Below are positions 23,732-31,320 of a stretch of 35,677 bases of DNA, in pieces. How positions within the stretch are numbered: position 1 is the first letter of the stretch; each line of letters begins with the position of its first letter. The notes below the pieces were generated by a model. That model made no database searches. It was given only the letters and a program-made list of their open reading frames with translations, and was not told the origin of the DNA. The translations under genes and the position numbers were made by a program. Source of the DNA: Bacillota bacterium (GTDB lineage Bacteria; Bacillota; Clostridia; Christensenellales; UMGS416); NCBI GenBank assembly GCA_023409755.1, contig JAEYRA010000100.1:1-35677 (forward strand). The letters run 5' to 3'.

Positions 23732-25882
23732 ATGAAACACAAGACAACCGACCACAGCGCCTTTGCACAGCGGGCAGACGCGCTGGTGTCACAGATGACA
23801 CTGGAGGAAAAGGTCAGCCAGACGCTGTTCGCTTCCTCCGCCATCCCACGGCTGGGCATCCCAGAGTACAACTGGTGGAACGAAGGGCTGCACGGCGTGG
23901 CGCGTGCCGGGGTGGCTACCATGTTCCCCCAGGCCATCGGTATGGCCGCGTCCTTCGACGACACCCTGATGGGCGAAGTGGCCACGGCCATCGCCGACGA
24001 GGCGCGGGCCAAGCACCACGAGGCCGCCCGCCACGAAGACCGGGAAATCTACAAGGGCCTCACCATTTGGAGCCCCAACATCAATCTTTTCCGTGACCCG
24101 CGCTGGGGCCGGGGCCACGAGACCTACGGCGAGGACCCTGTGCTGACGGCAAGGATGGGCAAGGCCTTTGTGCGGGGGCTGCAGGGTGACGACGACCGGT
24201 ACCTCAAGACCGTGGCCACCGTCAAGCACTTCGCCGTGCACAGCGGGCCTGAGGCGCTGCGCCACGAGTTCAACGCCGAGGTGAGCGAAAAGGACCTGCG
24301 CGAGACCTACCTGCCGGCCTTCAAGGAGTGCGTGAAGGAAGCAGGTGTGTACTCGGTGATGGGGGCATACAACCGTACCAACGGCGAGCTGTGTTGCGCC
24401 AGCCCCACCCTCATCGGCAAGATTCTGCGGGAGGAATGGGGCTTCGAGGGCGTCTACGTCAGCGACTGCGGCGCCACTGACGACTTCCACATGTTCCACA
24501 AGGTGACTGCCGACGAAGCCGAGTCAGCGGCGCTGGCGGTGAAGAACGGTTGCGACCTCAACTGCGGCAAGACCTTTGAGCGTCTGCTGGACGCCGTGAA
24601 ACGCGGGCTCATCACCGAGGAGGAGATCACCGTCTCCGCCCGGCGGGCGCTGCTCACGCGTATGAAACTCGGCATGTTTGACCCGCCGGAGAACGTGCCC
24701 TTCGCGAGCATCCCCTACGAGACCGTGGGGTGTGAGAAGCACCAGAACCTCTCCCGCCAGATGGCACGGGAAAGCCTGGTGCTGCTGAAGAACAACGGCA
24801 TTCTGCCGCTGGACCCTTCGTCGCTGCGGTCGGTGGCCGTCATCGGCCCCAACGCCAACAGCCGCCGTGCGCTGTGGGGGAACTACTACGGTACCGCTTA
24901 TCCAGAATATACCATTGCCGACGGCTTCCGCACCCTGCTGCCCCAGGCCAAGATTTGGTATGCCCAGGGCAGCACGGTGCTGGGCGACGCCCCCGAGGGC
25001 GGCTGGGGGGAGAAGCCCGGCTGGGGTCTGGCCGAAGCCATGGCTGCCGCCGAGCGAGCCGACGCCGTGGTGCTGGTGTTGGGGCTGGACGAGCGTTTTG
25101 AGGGCGAGGAAGGGCCGATGGGCGGCGACAAACGCAGCCTGGCCCTGCCGGAGATGCAGGCCACCCTCTTCGATGCGGTGCACTCGGTGGGCAAGCCCGT
25201 CATCGTGGTGATGATGACTGGCAGCCCCGTGGACATGAGCCCCTATGCCGACCGGGCCGCGGCCATCCTGCAGGCCTGGTACCCCGGGCAGTTCGGCGGC
25301 CTGGCCGTGGCCGAGACGCTGCTGGGCCAGCACAACCCCTCGGGCCGTCTGCCGGTCACCTTCTACGCTGGGGACGGCGACCTTCCGCCCTTTGAGAGCT
25401 ACGCCATGGAGGGCCGCACCTACCGGTTCTTGAAAACCGAACCGGCCTATCCCTTCGGCTATGGCCTGTCCTACACCGCCTTCGGGTACAGCGGGCTCCA
25501 GCTGGAGAGCGACAGCCTGACGGCCGGCGAAGACGTGCGCTTCACCGTGCGGGTGAAGAACACCGGGCGAGTGGCTGGGGGCGAAGTGGTACAGGTCTAC
25601 CTCAAGGACTTGGAAGCCAGCACCCGCATGCCGCACTGGTCGCTCGTCGACCTCCGCCGGGTGGAGCTGGCCCCCGGTGAGGAGACCACGGTTTCCTTCA
25701 CCGTGCCAGCCCGGCGGCTCTGCGTCATCACTGACGACGGCCGTGCCGTGCTGGAGCCGGGTGCGTTCCGTCTTTTTGTGGGCGGCAGCCAGCCTGACCC
25801 ACTCTCAGAGCAGCTGATGGGCCGCGCACCGCTGTCGGCGGAGTTTATCGTCACCGGCAACGCGGTGGAGATGGAATACTGA
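23732..25882 (+). CDS. Glycoside hydrolase family 3 beta-glucosidase/beta-xylosidase
   Basis: 716 residues, no signal peptide, so a cytosolic enzyme acting on imported oligosaccharides. N-terminal TIM-barrel (about 15-310) with NWWNEGLHGVAR, SPNINLFRDPRWGRGHETYG and KHFAVHSGPE; catalytic nucleophile D245 in YVSDCGATDD. A second alpha/beta-sandwich domain (about 345-560) and a C-terminal fibronectin-III-like domain (about 590-700, VKNTGRVAGGEVVQVYL). The WWNEGLHG and SDCGA signatures fit the xylosidase-like GH3 branch; glucoside or xyloside specificity cannot be settled by eye. GAAGGGTG precedes the ATG. A strong terminator follows. Confidence 0.95.
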   Translation: MKHKTTDHSAFAQRADALVSQMTLEEKVSQTLFASSAIPRLGIPEYNWWNEGLHGVARAGVATMFPQAIGMAASFDDTLMGEVATAIADEARAKHHEAARHEDREIYKGLTIWSPNINLFRDPRWGRGHETYGEDPVLTARMGKAFVRGLQGDDDRYLKTVATVKHFAVHSGPEALRHEFNAEVSEKDLRETYLPAFKECVKEAGVYSVMGAYNRTNGELCCASPTLIGKILREEWGFEGVYVSDCGATDDFHMFHKVTADEAESAALAVKNGCDLNCGKTFERLLDAVKRGLITEEEITVSARRALLTRMKLGMFDPPENVPFASIPYETVGCEKHQNLSRQMARESLVLLKNNGILPLDPSSLRSVAVIGPNANSRRALWGNYYGTAYPEYTIADGFRTLLPQAKIWYAQGSTVLGDAPEGGWGEKPGWGLAEAMAAAERADAVVLVLGLDERFEGEEGPMGGDKRSLALPEMQATLFDAVHSVGKPVIVVMMTGSPVDMSPYADRAAAILQAWYPGQFGGLAVAETLLGQHNPSGRLPVTFYAGDGDLPPFESYAMEGRTYRFLKTEPAYPFGYGLSYTAFGYSGLQLESDSLTAGEDVRFTVRVKNTGRVAGGEVVQVYLKDLEASTRMPHWSLVDLRRVELAPGEETTVSFTVPARRLCVITDDGRAVLEPGAFRLFVGGSQPDPLSEQLMGRAPLSAEFIVTGNAVEMEY

Positions 25883-25894
25883 GGACATCCAATA

Positions 25895-25922
25895 AAAGGC
25901 ACCCGTATGCGGGTGCCTTTTT
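25895..25922 (+). terminator. Rho-independent terminator of the GH3 gene
   Basis: Perfect 11-bp stem AAAGGCACCCG/CGGGTGCCTTT with a TATG loop and further Ts, 12 bases past the stop. It also reads well on the opposite strand. Confidence 0.94.
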
Positions 25923-25960
25923 GCGTGTGCGCCAAAAGGAAAGCGGGGGCCAAACGGCGA

Positions 25961-26200
25961 ATGAACGAGCAGCACCTTTTGGCACGAGTAAGAGAAGAAA
26001 GTTGCAATGGGAACCTGTCCATCTCTAACTGCTATAACATTTCCATCGATGAGCAACCTGCAGACTTCCCCCTGCTGCTGGTGATGGAACACTCCCGCTA
26101 CCGGGAGCCGCGTGATTTCCTTGCGGCGGCCTATAGGAAGGTGCGGGGCTATCCACCGCCCTTGCATAGCAATCAGCACACAATGAACGGAGGAGACTAA
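25961..26200 (+). CDS. Doubtful small ORF before the VOC gene
   Basis: 79 codons, beginning after the GH3 terminator and ending inside the ribosome binding site of the next gene, with its TAA one base before that ATG. The middle part has GC-rich third positions like real genes here (LLLVMEHSRYREPRDFLAAA). Against it: no proper ribosome binding site, a candidate promoter lies inside it, and I recognise no family. It may be a small coupled protein or just an open leader. Confidence 0.28.
   Translation: MNEQHLLARVREESCNGNLSISNCYNISIDEQPADFPLLLVMEHSRYREPRDFLAAAYRKVRGYPPPLHSNQHTMNGGD
26033..26038 (+). promoter_or_regulatory. Possible extended -10 promoter for the first VOC gene
   Basis: TATAAC preceded by TGC gives an extended -10 (TGCTATAAC); no -35 at the right distance. 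It would give a leader of about 155 bases before ATG 26202. Confidence 0.3.
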
Positions 26201-26201
26201 T

Positions 26202-26660
26202 ATGCACCGCTACGCCCACACCAACCTCATCGCCCGCGACGGCCAGCGGCTCATCCGCTTCTACAAAGACGCGCTGGGTTGCCGCAGCATCGGTGAGCAG
26301 CGTGATCTGCGCGGCCCGTGGCTCGAGGCCATGACCGGTATCCCCAACGCCCACATCGTGGGCGAGCACCTTTGCTTGCCGGGTTATGGCGACGACCACC
26401 CTACGCTGGAGATTTTTACCTACGACAACATCGTGGAGCAAGAAGCGCTGCCCGTCAACACACGCGGCTTCACCCACCTGGCCTTCGAGGTGGACGACGT
26501 GGCGGAGACGCTGCAGCGGGTGCTGAAGGCCGGCGGCGGGCAGGTGGGCGAGGTCGTGACTGCCGACTACCCCGGCCGCCAGGCGGTGTGCGTCTACGCC
26601 CGGGACCCGGAGGGCAACATCCTCGAATTGCAGAGCTGGCGGCCAAAGCCCGAGCAATAG
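26202..26660 (+). CDS. VOC-family protein, glyoxalase I-like
   Basis: 152 residues, ATG behind GGAGGAG. Two beta-alpha-beta-beta-beta modules carry all four expected metal ligands: H6 (AHTNLIA), E70 (TLEIF), H92 (THLAFEV) and E142 (NILELQSW). That complete H-E-H-E set fits a working lactoylglutathione-lyase-like or related metal enzyme, although glutathione is usually absent from Clostridia, so the substrate may be another thiol adduct or a different small molecule. Confidence 0.92.
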   Translation: MHRYAHTNLIARDGQRLIRFYKDALGCRSIGEQRDLRGPWLEAMTGIPNAHIVGEHLCLPGYGDDHPTLEIFTYDNIVEQEALPVNTRGFTHLAFEVDDVAETLQRVLKAGGGQVGEVVTADYPGRQAVCVYARDPEGNILELQSWRPKPEQ

Positions 26661-26675
26661 GAGCTGCATTAGCGG

Positions 26676-26703
26676 TTGACATTTGAGCCCATTGCGGTAT
26701 GCT
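26676..26703 (+). promoter_or_regulatory. Sigma-A promoter of the second VOC gene
   Basis: Perfect TTGACA (26676-26681), 16 bases, TATGCT (26698-26703), 15 bases after the first VOC stop; GGAAGG and ATG 26746 follow. Confidence 0.75.
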
Positions 26704-26745
26704 GGTGGCAAAACCTGCCACCAAAGACCGAAAGGAAGGATTTCG

Positions 26746-27117
26746 ATGATTCAAGGTATTGCATTGGGTGATGTTTTGCTGGATTGCGCCGACGAGCAGA
26801 AGCTGGCGCGTTTCTACGCCGATTTGCTTGGCTGGGAACTGACAGAGCTCTACGACCACGCGGCAGTGCGCCGCGCTGATGGTCTGGTGTTCCTCTTCGT
26901 GCAGGAGGAGGATTATGTCCCGCCCGTCTGGCCGGAGGAACCAGGCAAACAGCAGAAGCAGATGCACTTTGACTTCCAGGTGCCGGACGTGGCCAGCGCC
27001 GTGCGTGAAGCCGAAGCGCTGGGCGCGACGCGCACCGCCCAGCAGTTCGGTGGCCCCTATTTTGTGACGATGCTCGACCCCGCCGGCCATCCCTTCTGCC
27101 TGTGCCAGGCAGACTGA
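26746..27117 (+). CDS. VOC-family protein (Glyoxalase_6-like)
   Basis: 123 residues from ATG 26746 behind AAGGAAGG. Motifs GDVLLDCADEQKLARFYADL, MHFDFQVPDVASAVREAEAL and LDPAGHPFCLCQ are those of the Glyoxalase_6 subgroup, in which the last metal-ligand position (Glu in glyoxalase I) is not conserved; here it is near Cys. Such proteins are often metal-free binding or resistance proteins; function unknown. Only distantly similar to the preceding VOC protein and separately transcribed, so it is not a recent tandem copy. Confidence 0.9.
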   Translation: MIQGIALGDVLLDCADEQKLARFYADLLGWELTELYDHAAVRRADGLVFLFVQEEDYVPPVWPEEPGKQQKQMHFDFQVPDVASAVREAEALGATRTAQQFGGPYFVTMLDPAGHPFCLCQAD

Positions 27118-27130
27118 CGACGCAACCATC

Positions 27131-27157
27131 CCGAGGCCCCGCAACGCGGGGCCTCGG
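27131..27157 (+). terminator. GC-rich hairpin after the second VOC gene
   Basis: Perfect 12-bp stem CCGAGGCCCCGC/GCGGGGCCTCGG with an AAC loop, 14 bases past the stop. The T run is poor (TCGTT), so termination may be partial and the Nudix gene could be reached by read-through. Confidence 0.75.
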
Positions 27158-27202
27158 TCGTTCCCGTGGTTCCATCAAACAAACACAAAAAGGAAGTCCC
27201 CA

Positions 27203-27688
27203 ATGTCCACCCACATCATTGCCGTCGGCGGCTTTGTGACACGGAGCAACGGCGACGTGCTGCTGGTATGCCACCCTCGTCGCGGCTGGGAGTTCCCCGG
27301 CGGCATGGTGGAACCGGGCGAGAGCCTGCCCCAGGCCCTGCGACGCGAGATTCGGGAGGAGAGCGGCATTGAGGTGACCGTAACTGGATTTGCCGGCATG
27401 ACTCTCAACGTGCAGAACAGCATCCTGAACCTTGATTTCCGCTGCGCGTACCAAAGCGGGGAATGCGCCACCAGCGAAGAAAGCCTGGAAGTCGGCTGGT
27501 TTTTGGTGGAGGATGCCACGCATTTGGTGGCCCACCCACTGCTGCGCCACCGCCTGGGGCGGATGCTGTCGACCGATGGCTTGGCGGCCTGCGACGCCTT
27601 TCAAAAGGAGCCTTTTGCCCTGTTGGAATGCTGGCTGTTGCATTCCTTATCCACCCCATCAAACCACAGTGAAATCGACGTTGGTTGA
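27203..27688 (+). CDS. Nudix hydrolase
   Basis: 161 residues, ATG behind AGGAAG. The Nudix box GX5EX7REUXEEXGU is complete: GMVEPGE at about 34-40 and REIREESGI at 48-56, preceded by WEFPGG. The enzyme hydrolyses a nucleoside-diphosphate-linked substrate with a divalent metal; which one cannot be told. The C-terminal 40 residues beyond the fold are unremarkable. No promoter of its own is obvious. Confidence 0.93.
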   Translation: MSTHIIAVGGFVTRSNGDVLLVCHPRRGWEFPGGMVEPGESLPQALRREIREESGIEVTVTGFAGMTLNVQNSILNLDFRCAYQSGECATSEESLEVGWFLVEDATHLVAHPLLRHRLGRMLSTDGLAACDAFQKEPFALLECWLLHSLSTPSNHSEIDVG

Positions 27689-27726
27689 GTTTACTATTTC
27701 TGAATGTAATGTTTACTAATAGTAAA
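27689..27726. repeat. Direct and inverted repeats upstream of the speA promoter
   Basis: GTTTACTA occurs twice (27689-27696 and 27711-27718), exactly 22 bases apart, i.e. about two helical turns on the same DNA face. The second copy is part of a perfect inverted repeat TTTACT-AAT-AGTAAA (27712-27726) ending 8 bases before the speA -35. This layout looks like a regulator binding region; the regulator is unknown. Confidence 0.6.
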
Positions 27727-27734
27727 AAAAACTG

Positions 27735-27763
27735 TTGACAGCGAAACATGACAATCGTATGAT
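27735..27763 (+). promoter_or_regulatory. Near-consensus sigma-A promoter of speA-speB
   Basis: Perfect TTGACA (27735-27740), 17 bases, TATGAT (27758-27763). The start of transcription would be about 27770, so speA has a leader of about 248 bases. Confidence 0.9.
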
Positions 27764-27769
27764 ATCCAT

Positions 27770-28017
27770 CGTTATGCTGACTGAATGGGAGGGTGATATC
27801 GGCTAGGAATGGCAAAAAAGAGCAACTATTTTGATTTGAGATCCAGCTTGACGCTGGATGCAGTTTGCCCCACATTACACACCACACCGCCGATGGGTGG
27901 CACGGCCCGCATGGGCTCATTGATTTGGCATTCCCACAGCAACCCCACAGTACCGGAGACGGCGAACACAGTTCGCCGGGCACTGCCGTGTGCTGGGTTG
28001 GAAGGGAGGTCCGCCGC
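27770..28017 (+). other. Long structured leader of speA
   Basis: Contains several stems: GATATC copies at 27761-27766 and 27795-27800 that can pair; ATCCAGC/GCTGGAT (27841-27859); GCCC/GGGC (27905-27916); and GGCGAAC/GTTCGCC with a 3-base loop (27961-27977). GAAGGGAGG stands before the speA ATG. None is followed by a T run. I cannot match it to a known riboswitch class. A 70-codon frame spans most of it. Confidence 0.55.
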
Positions 28018-28021
28018 ATGA
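27809..28021 (+). CDS. Possible 70-residue leader ORF coupled to speA
   Basis: An uninterrupted frame from ATG 27809 whose TGA overlaps the speA ATG (ATGA). The only upstream purine run, GGGAGGG, is about 15 bases from the ATG, too far for good initiation. The product (start MAKKSNYFDLRSSLTLDAVC) shows no domain. It may be a regulatory upstream ORF that couples translation to speA, or simply open by chance over the GC-rich leader. Confidence 0.3.
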   Translation: MAKKSNYFDLRSSLTLDAVCPTLHTTPPMGGTARMGSLIWHSHSNPTVPETANTVRRALPCAGLEGRSAA

Positions 28022-29463
28022 ACAAGCACAAAAAAACACCTCTTTATACGGCGCTGGAAACCTATGCCGCACGGGACACGGTGCATTTTGACGTGCCCGG
28101 CCACAAGAAGCGGCTGCCACTGGGCGGCATGCTCAACACCAAGCTCCTACGTTACGACGCCAACTCCACCCGGGAGCTCGACATGCTGAGCAATCCCACA
28201 GGGGTGATTGCCGAAGCCGAGGAACTGCTGGCCGACGCCTATGGGGCCGACGCGGCCTACATGCTTGTGGGTGGGTCAACCTTCGGCGTGCAGGCGATGA
28301 TTATGACAGCCTGCGGCCCCCGTGATAAGATCCTCATGCCCCGCAACGTCCACAAGTCGGCCATCGGCGGCACGATTCTGACGGGTGCGATGCCGGTGTT
28401 CATCGAGCCGGAGCTCAACCAGGAGTTCGGCATTGTCAACGGCGTAACTTACCAGAGCGTGCTGGCGGCCATCCGCGATAACCCCGACGCCAAGGCGCTG
28501 CTGCTGGTGAACCCGACCTATTTCGGCGCGACCAGTGACCTCCGCTCCATCATCCGCCTGTGCCGCCGCAAGCGCATCGCGGTGCTGGTGGACGAGGCCC
28601 ACGGGGCTCACTTCCCCTTCCACGATGAGCTGCCGGACAGCGCCATCGCCATGGGAGCCGACATGGCCACCACCAGCATGCACAAGACCGTGGGGTCGCT
28701 GACCCAAAGCTCGGTGCTGCTCTTGAACGAGCGCACCTTCACCCGCCAGCAGGTGCGCGCGTCCATCAACCTCATGCAGACGACCAGTGCCAACTACCTG
28801 CTGATGGCCAGCATGGACCTGGCCCGCAAGCGCCTGGTGCTGGAGGGCGAAGCTATCTACGAGGAACTCATCACCCATGTGGAGGCTGCCAAGGCACGCA
28901 TCGCCAAGATCCCCGGTCTGCGGATACTGACCTGGGACGACACCAACGGCGCGGGCATCTACGACTATGACGAGACGAAGTTCGTCATCAAGGTCAATGA
29001 CCTTGGCTTGACGGGGTTTGAAGCCTATGACATCCTGAAGCGGGATTATGGCATCCAGATGGAATTGGCCGAGGCTTATGTGGTGCTGGCGGTGGCCGGT
29101 ATCGGTGACGACGAGAGCACGCTCAACCGCCTGGTGGACGCGCTGGAGGATTTGAGCCGGCGCTTTTATGGCCAGCGGGAGCCGCTGGAGCTTTCCATGA
29201 CCGGGTTCTTTGACAAACCCAACGCCGTTATTCCGCCCCGGGACGCCTACTATTCCCCCAAGAAGAGTGTGCCCATCGACGATGCCCTCAACGAAGTCTG
29301 CGGTGAATCGTTAATGATCTACCCGCCGGGCATCCCGCTGGCCATCCCGGGGGAGCGCATCACCGAGACGGTGCTGGAGCACTACAAGTTCTACATCCGC
29401 AACCGGTGCACCGTATTGAACGACGACGTGGACGCGCAGACGATCACGATTCTGGGGACCTGA
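28018..29463 (+). CDS. speA: Arginine decarboxylase, Orn/Lys/Arg decarboxylase fold-type I (SpeA)
   Basis: PLP enzyme converting arginine to agmatine. 481 residues from ATG 28018 behind GGGAGG, the length of Bacillota SpeA. N-terminus with VHFDVPGHK; PLP-binding DEAHGAH (D192 to H198) and Schiff-base lysine K223 in TTSMHKTVGSLTQSS; C-terminal domain with GESLMIYPPGIPLAIPGE. Lysine or ornithine decarboxylase is possible from sequence alone, but agmatinase directly downstream makes arginine the likely substrate. Strong promoter and long leader suggest tight control of polyamine synthesis. Confidence 0.93.
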   Translation: MNKHKKTPLYTALETYAARDTVHFDVPGHKKRLPLGGMLNTKLLRYDANSTRELDMLSNPTGVIAEAEELLADAYGADAAYMLVGGSTFGVQAMIMTACGPRDKILMPRNVHKSAIGGTILTGAMPVFIEPELNQEFGIVNGVTYQSVLAAIRDNPDAKALLLVNPTYFGATSDLRSIIRLCRRKRIAVLVDEAHGAHFPFHDELPDSAIAMGADMATTSMHKTVGSLTQSSVLLLNERTFTRQQVRASINLMQTTSANYLLMASMDLARKRLVLEGEAIYEELITHVEAAKARIAKIPGLRILTWDDTNGAGIYDYDETKFVIKVNDLGLTGFEAYDILKRDYGIQMELAEAYVVLAVAGIGDDESTLNRLVDALEDLSRRFYGQREPLELSMTGFFDKPNAVIPPRDAYYSPKKSVPIDDALNEVCGESLMIYPPGIPLAIPGERITETVLEHYKFYIRNRCTVLNDDVDAQTITILGT

Positions 29464-29479
29464 CGAAGGAGGGCAAGGC

Positions 29480-30328
29480 ATGGTGCCGATGAAGGACTGG
29501 CGATTCCTTGGCTGCACGGCGCAATACGCTGCGGCGGACGTGGCGCTCTTCGGTGCGCCGTTTGACGGCACGGTGACCTACCGGCCCGGCACGCGCTTTG
29601 CCCCGGCGGCCATGCGGGCCGAGTCCTTCGGCATCGAAACCTACAGCCCCTACTGGGAACGCGATCTGGAGGATTGCGCCATCTGCGACCTCGGGGACAT
29701 CGACATCCCCATCGGCAACACGGCGCTGTCCCTCCAGTGGATTGGCGAGCTGGCCGCTTCCATCCTGGCGGACGGCAAAAAGCCGCTGATGGTGGGCGGC
29801 GAACACCTGGTGTCCGTGCCGGCCATCGGGGCCGCCGCCGCACACCACCCGGGGTTGACCATCGTACACTTTGACGCCCACGCCGACCTACGGCAGGATT
29901 ACCTGGGCGAACAGCTCTCCCACTCCACGGCACTGCGGCGGGCTCACGAGTGTGTGGGCGACGGCTCCATCTGGCAATTTGGCATCCGCTCGGGCACGGC
30001 GGAGGAGTTTTCCTGGGCCGCCGCGCACACCCACCTGCACCCATTCGGCCTCCATGGCGTAGCCGAAGCCGCCCGCGCCATCGGGGACCGGCCGGTCTAT
30101 CTGACGGTCGACCTCGACGTGTTTGATTCCTCCCTTCTGCCCGGCACCGGCACCCCCGAGGCCGGCGGCGTGTTCTACCCGGAGTTCATTTCGGCGCTGC
30201 GGGCCTTGCAAGGCTTGAACCTCATCGGGGCCGACGTGGTGGAGCTGTCGCCCCACTACGACCCGTCAGGAGCCTCCACCGCCCTGGCGTGCAAGGCGCT
30301 CCGAGATGTGGCTTTGCTGCTGGCATAA
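29480..30328 (+). CDS. speB: Agmatinase (ureohydrolase family)
   Basis: Hydrolyses agmatine to putrescine and urea. 282 residues, ATG behind AAGGAGGG, 16 bases after speA. Binuclear manganese ligands are all present: H109 in GGEH, D132/H134/D136 in FDAHADLR, D211/D213 in VDLDVFD; E255 in VELSPHYD is the conserved glutamate. The loop between DAHADLR and the next strand, lacking arginase-type NxxSG substrate residues, fits agmatinase. With speA it completes the two-step route to putrescine; no spermidine synthase gene is in the window. Confidence 0.94.
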   Translation: MVPMKDWRFLGCTAQYAAADVALFGAPFDGTVTYRPGTRFAPAAMRAESFGIETYSPYWERDLEDCAICDLGDIDIPIGNTALSLQWIGELAASILADGKKPLMVGGEHLVSVPAIGAAAAHHPGLTIVHFDAHADLRQDYLGEQLSHSTALRRAHECVGDGSIWQFGIRSGTAEEFSWAAAHTHLHPFGLHGVAEAARAIGDRPVYLTVDLDVFDSSLLPGTGTPEAGGVFYPEFISALRALQGLNLIGADVVELSPHYDPSGASTALACKALRDVALLLA

Positions 30329-30614
30329 GACTGTCGTGTCCGTCGCTGTTGCGGCGTCCACGATTCAGACAGCTTGTTCTCATCATTTCCAAATCGGTCG
30401 CCGCACATGTCGCCGACCGATTACAAACGAAGACCCTCATGCGGATTTCTAAGGATACACTGGGCCTGCGGGGGAGCTTTTTCTGCTCACGCTGGCCTTT
30501 CCTTGCCTCCCGCCGAATGAATCGGCGGGAGGTTCGTTCCATATGCTCTTCTTAATGTTTTGTAAACTCACTGAGCGGACGGCAGAAAAGTTGTTCACCT
30601 GCCGTCCGTTCCTT
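30329..30614. other. Hairpin-rich interval between convergent speB and trxA
   Basis: At least five stems in 285 bases without a gene: a compound stem at about 30332-30373 (TCGTG/CACGA and CGTCGC/GCGGCG); AATCGGTCG/CGACCGATT (30392-30422, 13-base loop); GGCC/GCG/GAGC with GCTC/CGC/GGCC (about 30462-30498); CCTCCCGCCGA/TCGGCGGGAGG (30506-30532); and a 13-bp stem at 30573-30611 with a 13-base loop. Some may terminate speB, but T runs are weak. It could encode a structured RNA. Confidence 0.6.
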
Positions 30615-30826
30615 GAAAAATCAAGCACTCATGCGCTTCGACCACTTTGTCGTCTTCCTGCACTTCCATGCTCCTTGAATCCATAGATTGGAAGTTTCAA
30701 CATGAACCAACGGGTAACCGGCTGGGTAATGCATGATTCATGAAAAATGAAATCGCAAAGTTCCGGGGCCATTTGTAAAAGAACAACAACGGAAGCCCCC
30801 AAAAACAAACAGATGCCCATTGTGCC
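30615..30826. other. AT-richer spacer before the trxA terminator
   Basis: No credible gene. Lower GC than the surroundings, with only short open frames on either strand and no convincing promoter. Confidence 0.45.
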
Positions 30827-30862
30827 AAAAGAAAAACACTCCTGAAGTTGATTCAGAAGTGT
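30827..30862 (-). terminator. Rho-independent terminator of trxA
   Basis: Minus strand: 11-bp stem ACACTTCTGAA/TTCAGGAGTGT (one G-T pair), 5-base loop, then TTTTTCTTTT. It lies 52 bases past the trxA stop. Confidence 0.93.
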
Positions 30863-30914
30863 CTTTGTTGCTTTTTGATTGGCGCTGCCGGGCCTGCGGC
30901 CAGCAATGGAATGC

Positions 30915-31235
30915 TTACAGAGCTTTATCGATCATCTCCGCCAGCTTGGGCTTGGGCATGGCACCGATGGTTTTCGCCACAACCTCACCACCCTTGATGA
31001 CGACGAGAGTGGGGATGCTCATGACGCCAAACTGCCGGGCGATGTCGGGGTTCTCGTCCACATCCACCTTGCCCACCTTGGCACGGCCATCATACTCCGT
31101 GGCAAGCTGCTCCACAGCCGGTGCGATCATGCGGCACGGGCCGCACCAGGTCGCCCAAAAGTCCACAAGTACCGGCTTGTCACTCTGAAGAACTTCCTCG
31201 TTGAAGTTTTCCGTTGTAAAATGCTGGGCTGCCAT
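30915..31235 (-). CDS. trxA: Thioredoxin
   Basis: 106 residues, the standard single-domain size. Redox motif WCGPC (W30 to C34), DFWATWCGPC context, the buried Asp in VDFW and the cis-proline in SIPTL. Reduces protein disulfides in the cytoplasm using electrons from thioredoxin reductase. ATG behind AAAGGAG. It follows the Crp/Fnr regulator gene by 85 bases, and that gap holds a CRP-type palindrome and a putative -10, so trxA may be both read through from upstream and activated by its own promoter. Confidence 0.97.
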   Translation of the reverse strand: MAAQHFTTENFNEEVLQSDKPVLVDFWATWCGPCRMIAPAVEQLATEYDGRAKVGKVDVDENPDIARQFGVMSIPTLVVIKGGEVVAKTIGAMPKPKLAEMIDKAL

Positions 31236-31267
31236 ATGAAATTGCTCCTTTCAGTTGCTACGGCCTT

Positions 31268-31310
31268 ATCTTACCACCGTTTGGGCCAGCTTAATGTAAT
31301 ATCGGTCACA
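31268..31310 (-). promoter_or_regulatory. Putative Crp/Fnr-activated promoter of trxA
   Basis: The palindrome TGTAA-N6-TCACA (31295-31310) matches the CRP/FNR-type TGTGA-N6-TCACA at 9 of 10 positions and extends to AATGT/ACATT. On the minus strand a TAAGAT -10 lies at 31273-31268; if transcription starts at 31261, the palindrome centre is at -41.5, the class II activator position. There is no recognisable -35, as expected for an activator-dependent promoter. Confidence 0.65.
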
Positions 31311-31320
31311 TTCTCAAAAA

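Noticed and set aside
26202..27117. Tandem duplication of the two VOC genes
   Set aside because: They differ in length, subgroup and metal ligands and have separate promoters; similarity is only at fold level.
30590..30690. 29-codon minus-strand frame (MDSRSMEVQEDD...) with an AAGGAG inside
   Set aside because: The AAGGAG is only one base from the inner ATG and the outer ATG has none; too short to support.
30629..30820. 63-codon minus-strand frame beyond the trxA terminator
   Set aside because: No ribosome binding site or promoter; starts directly past the terminator; not recognised.
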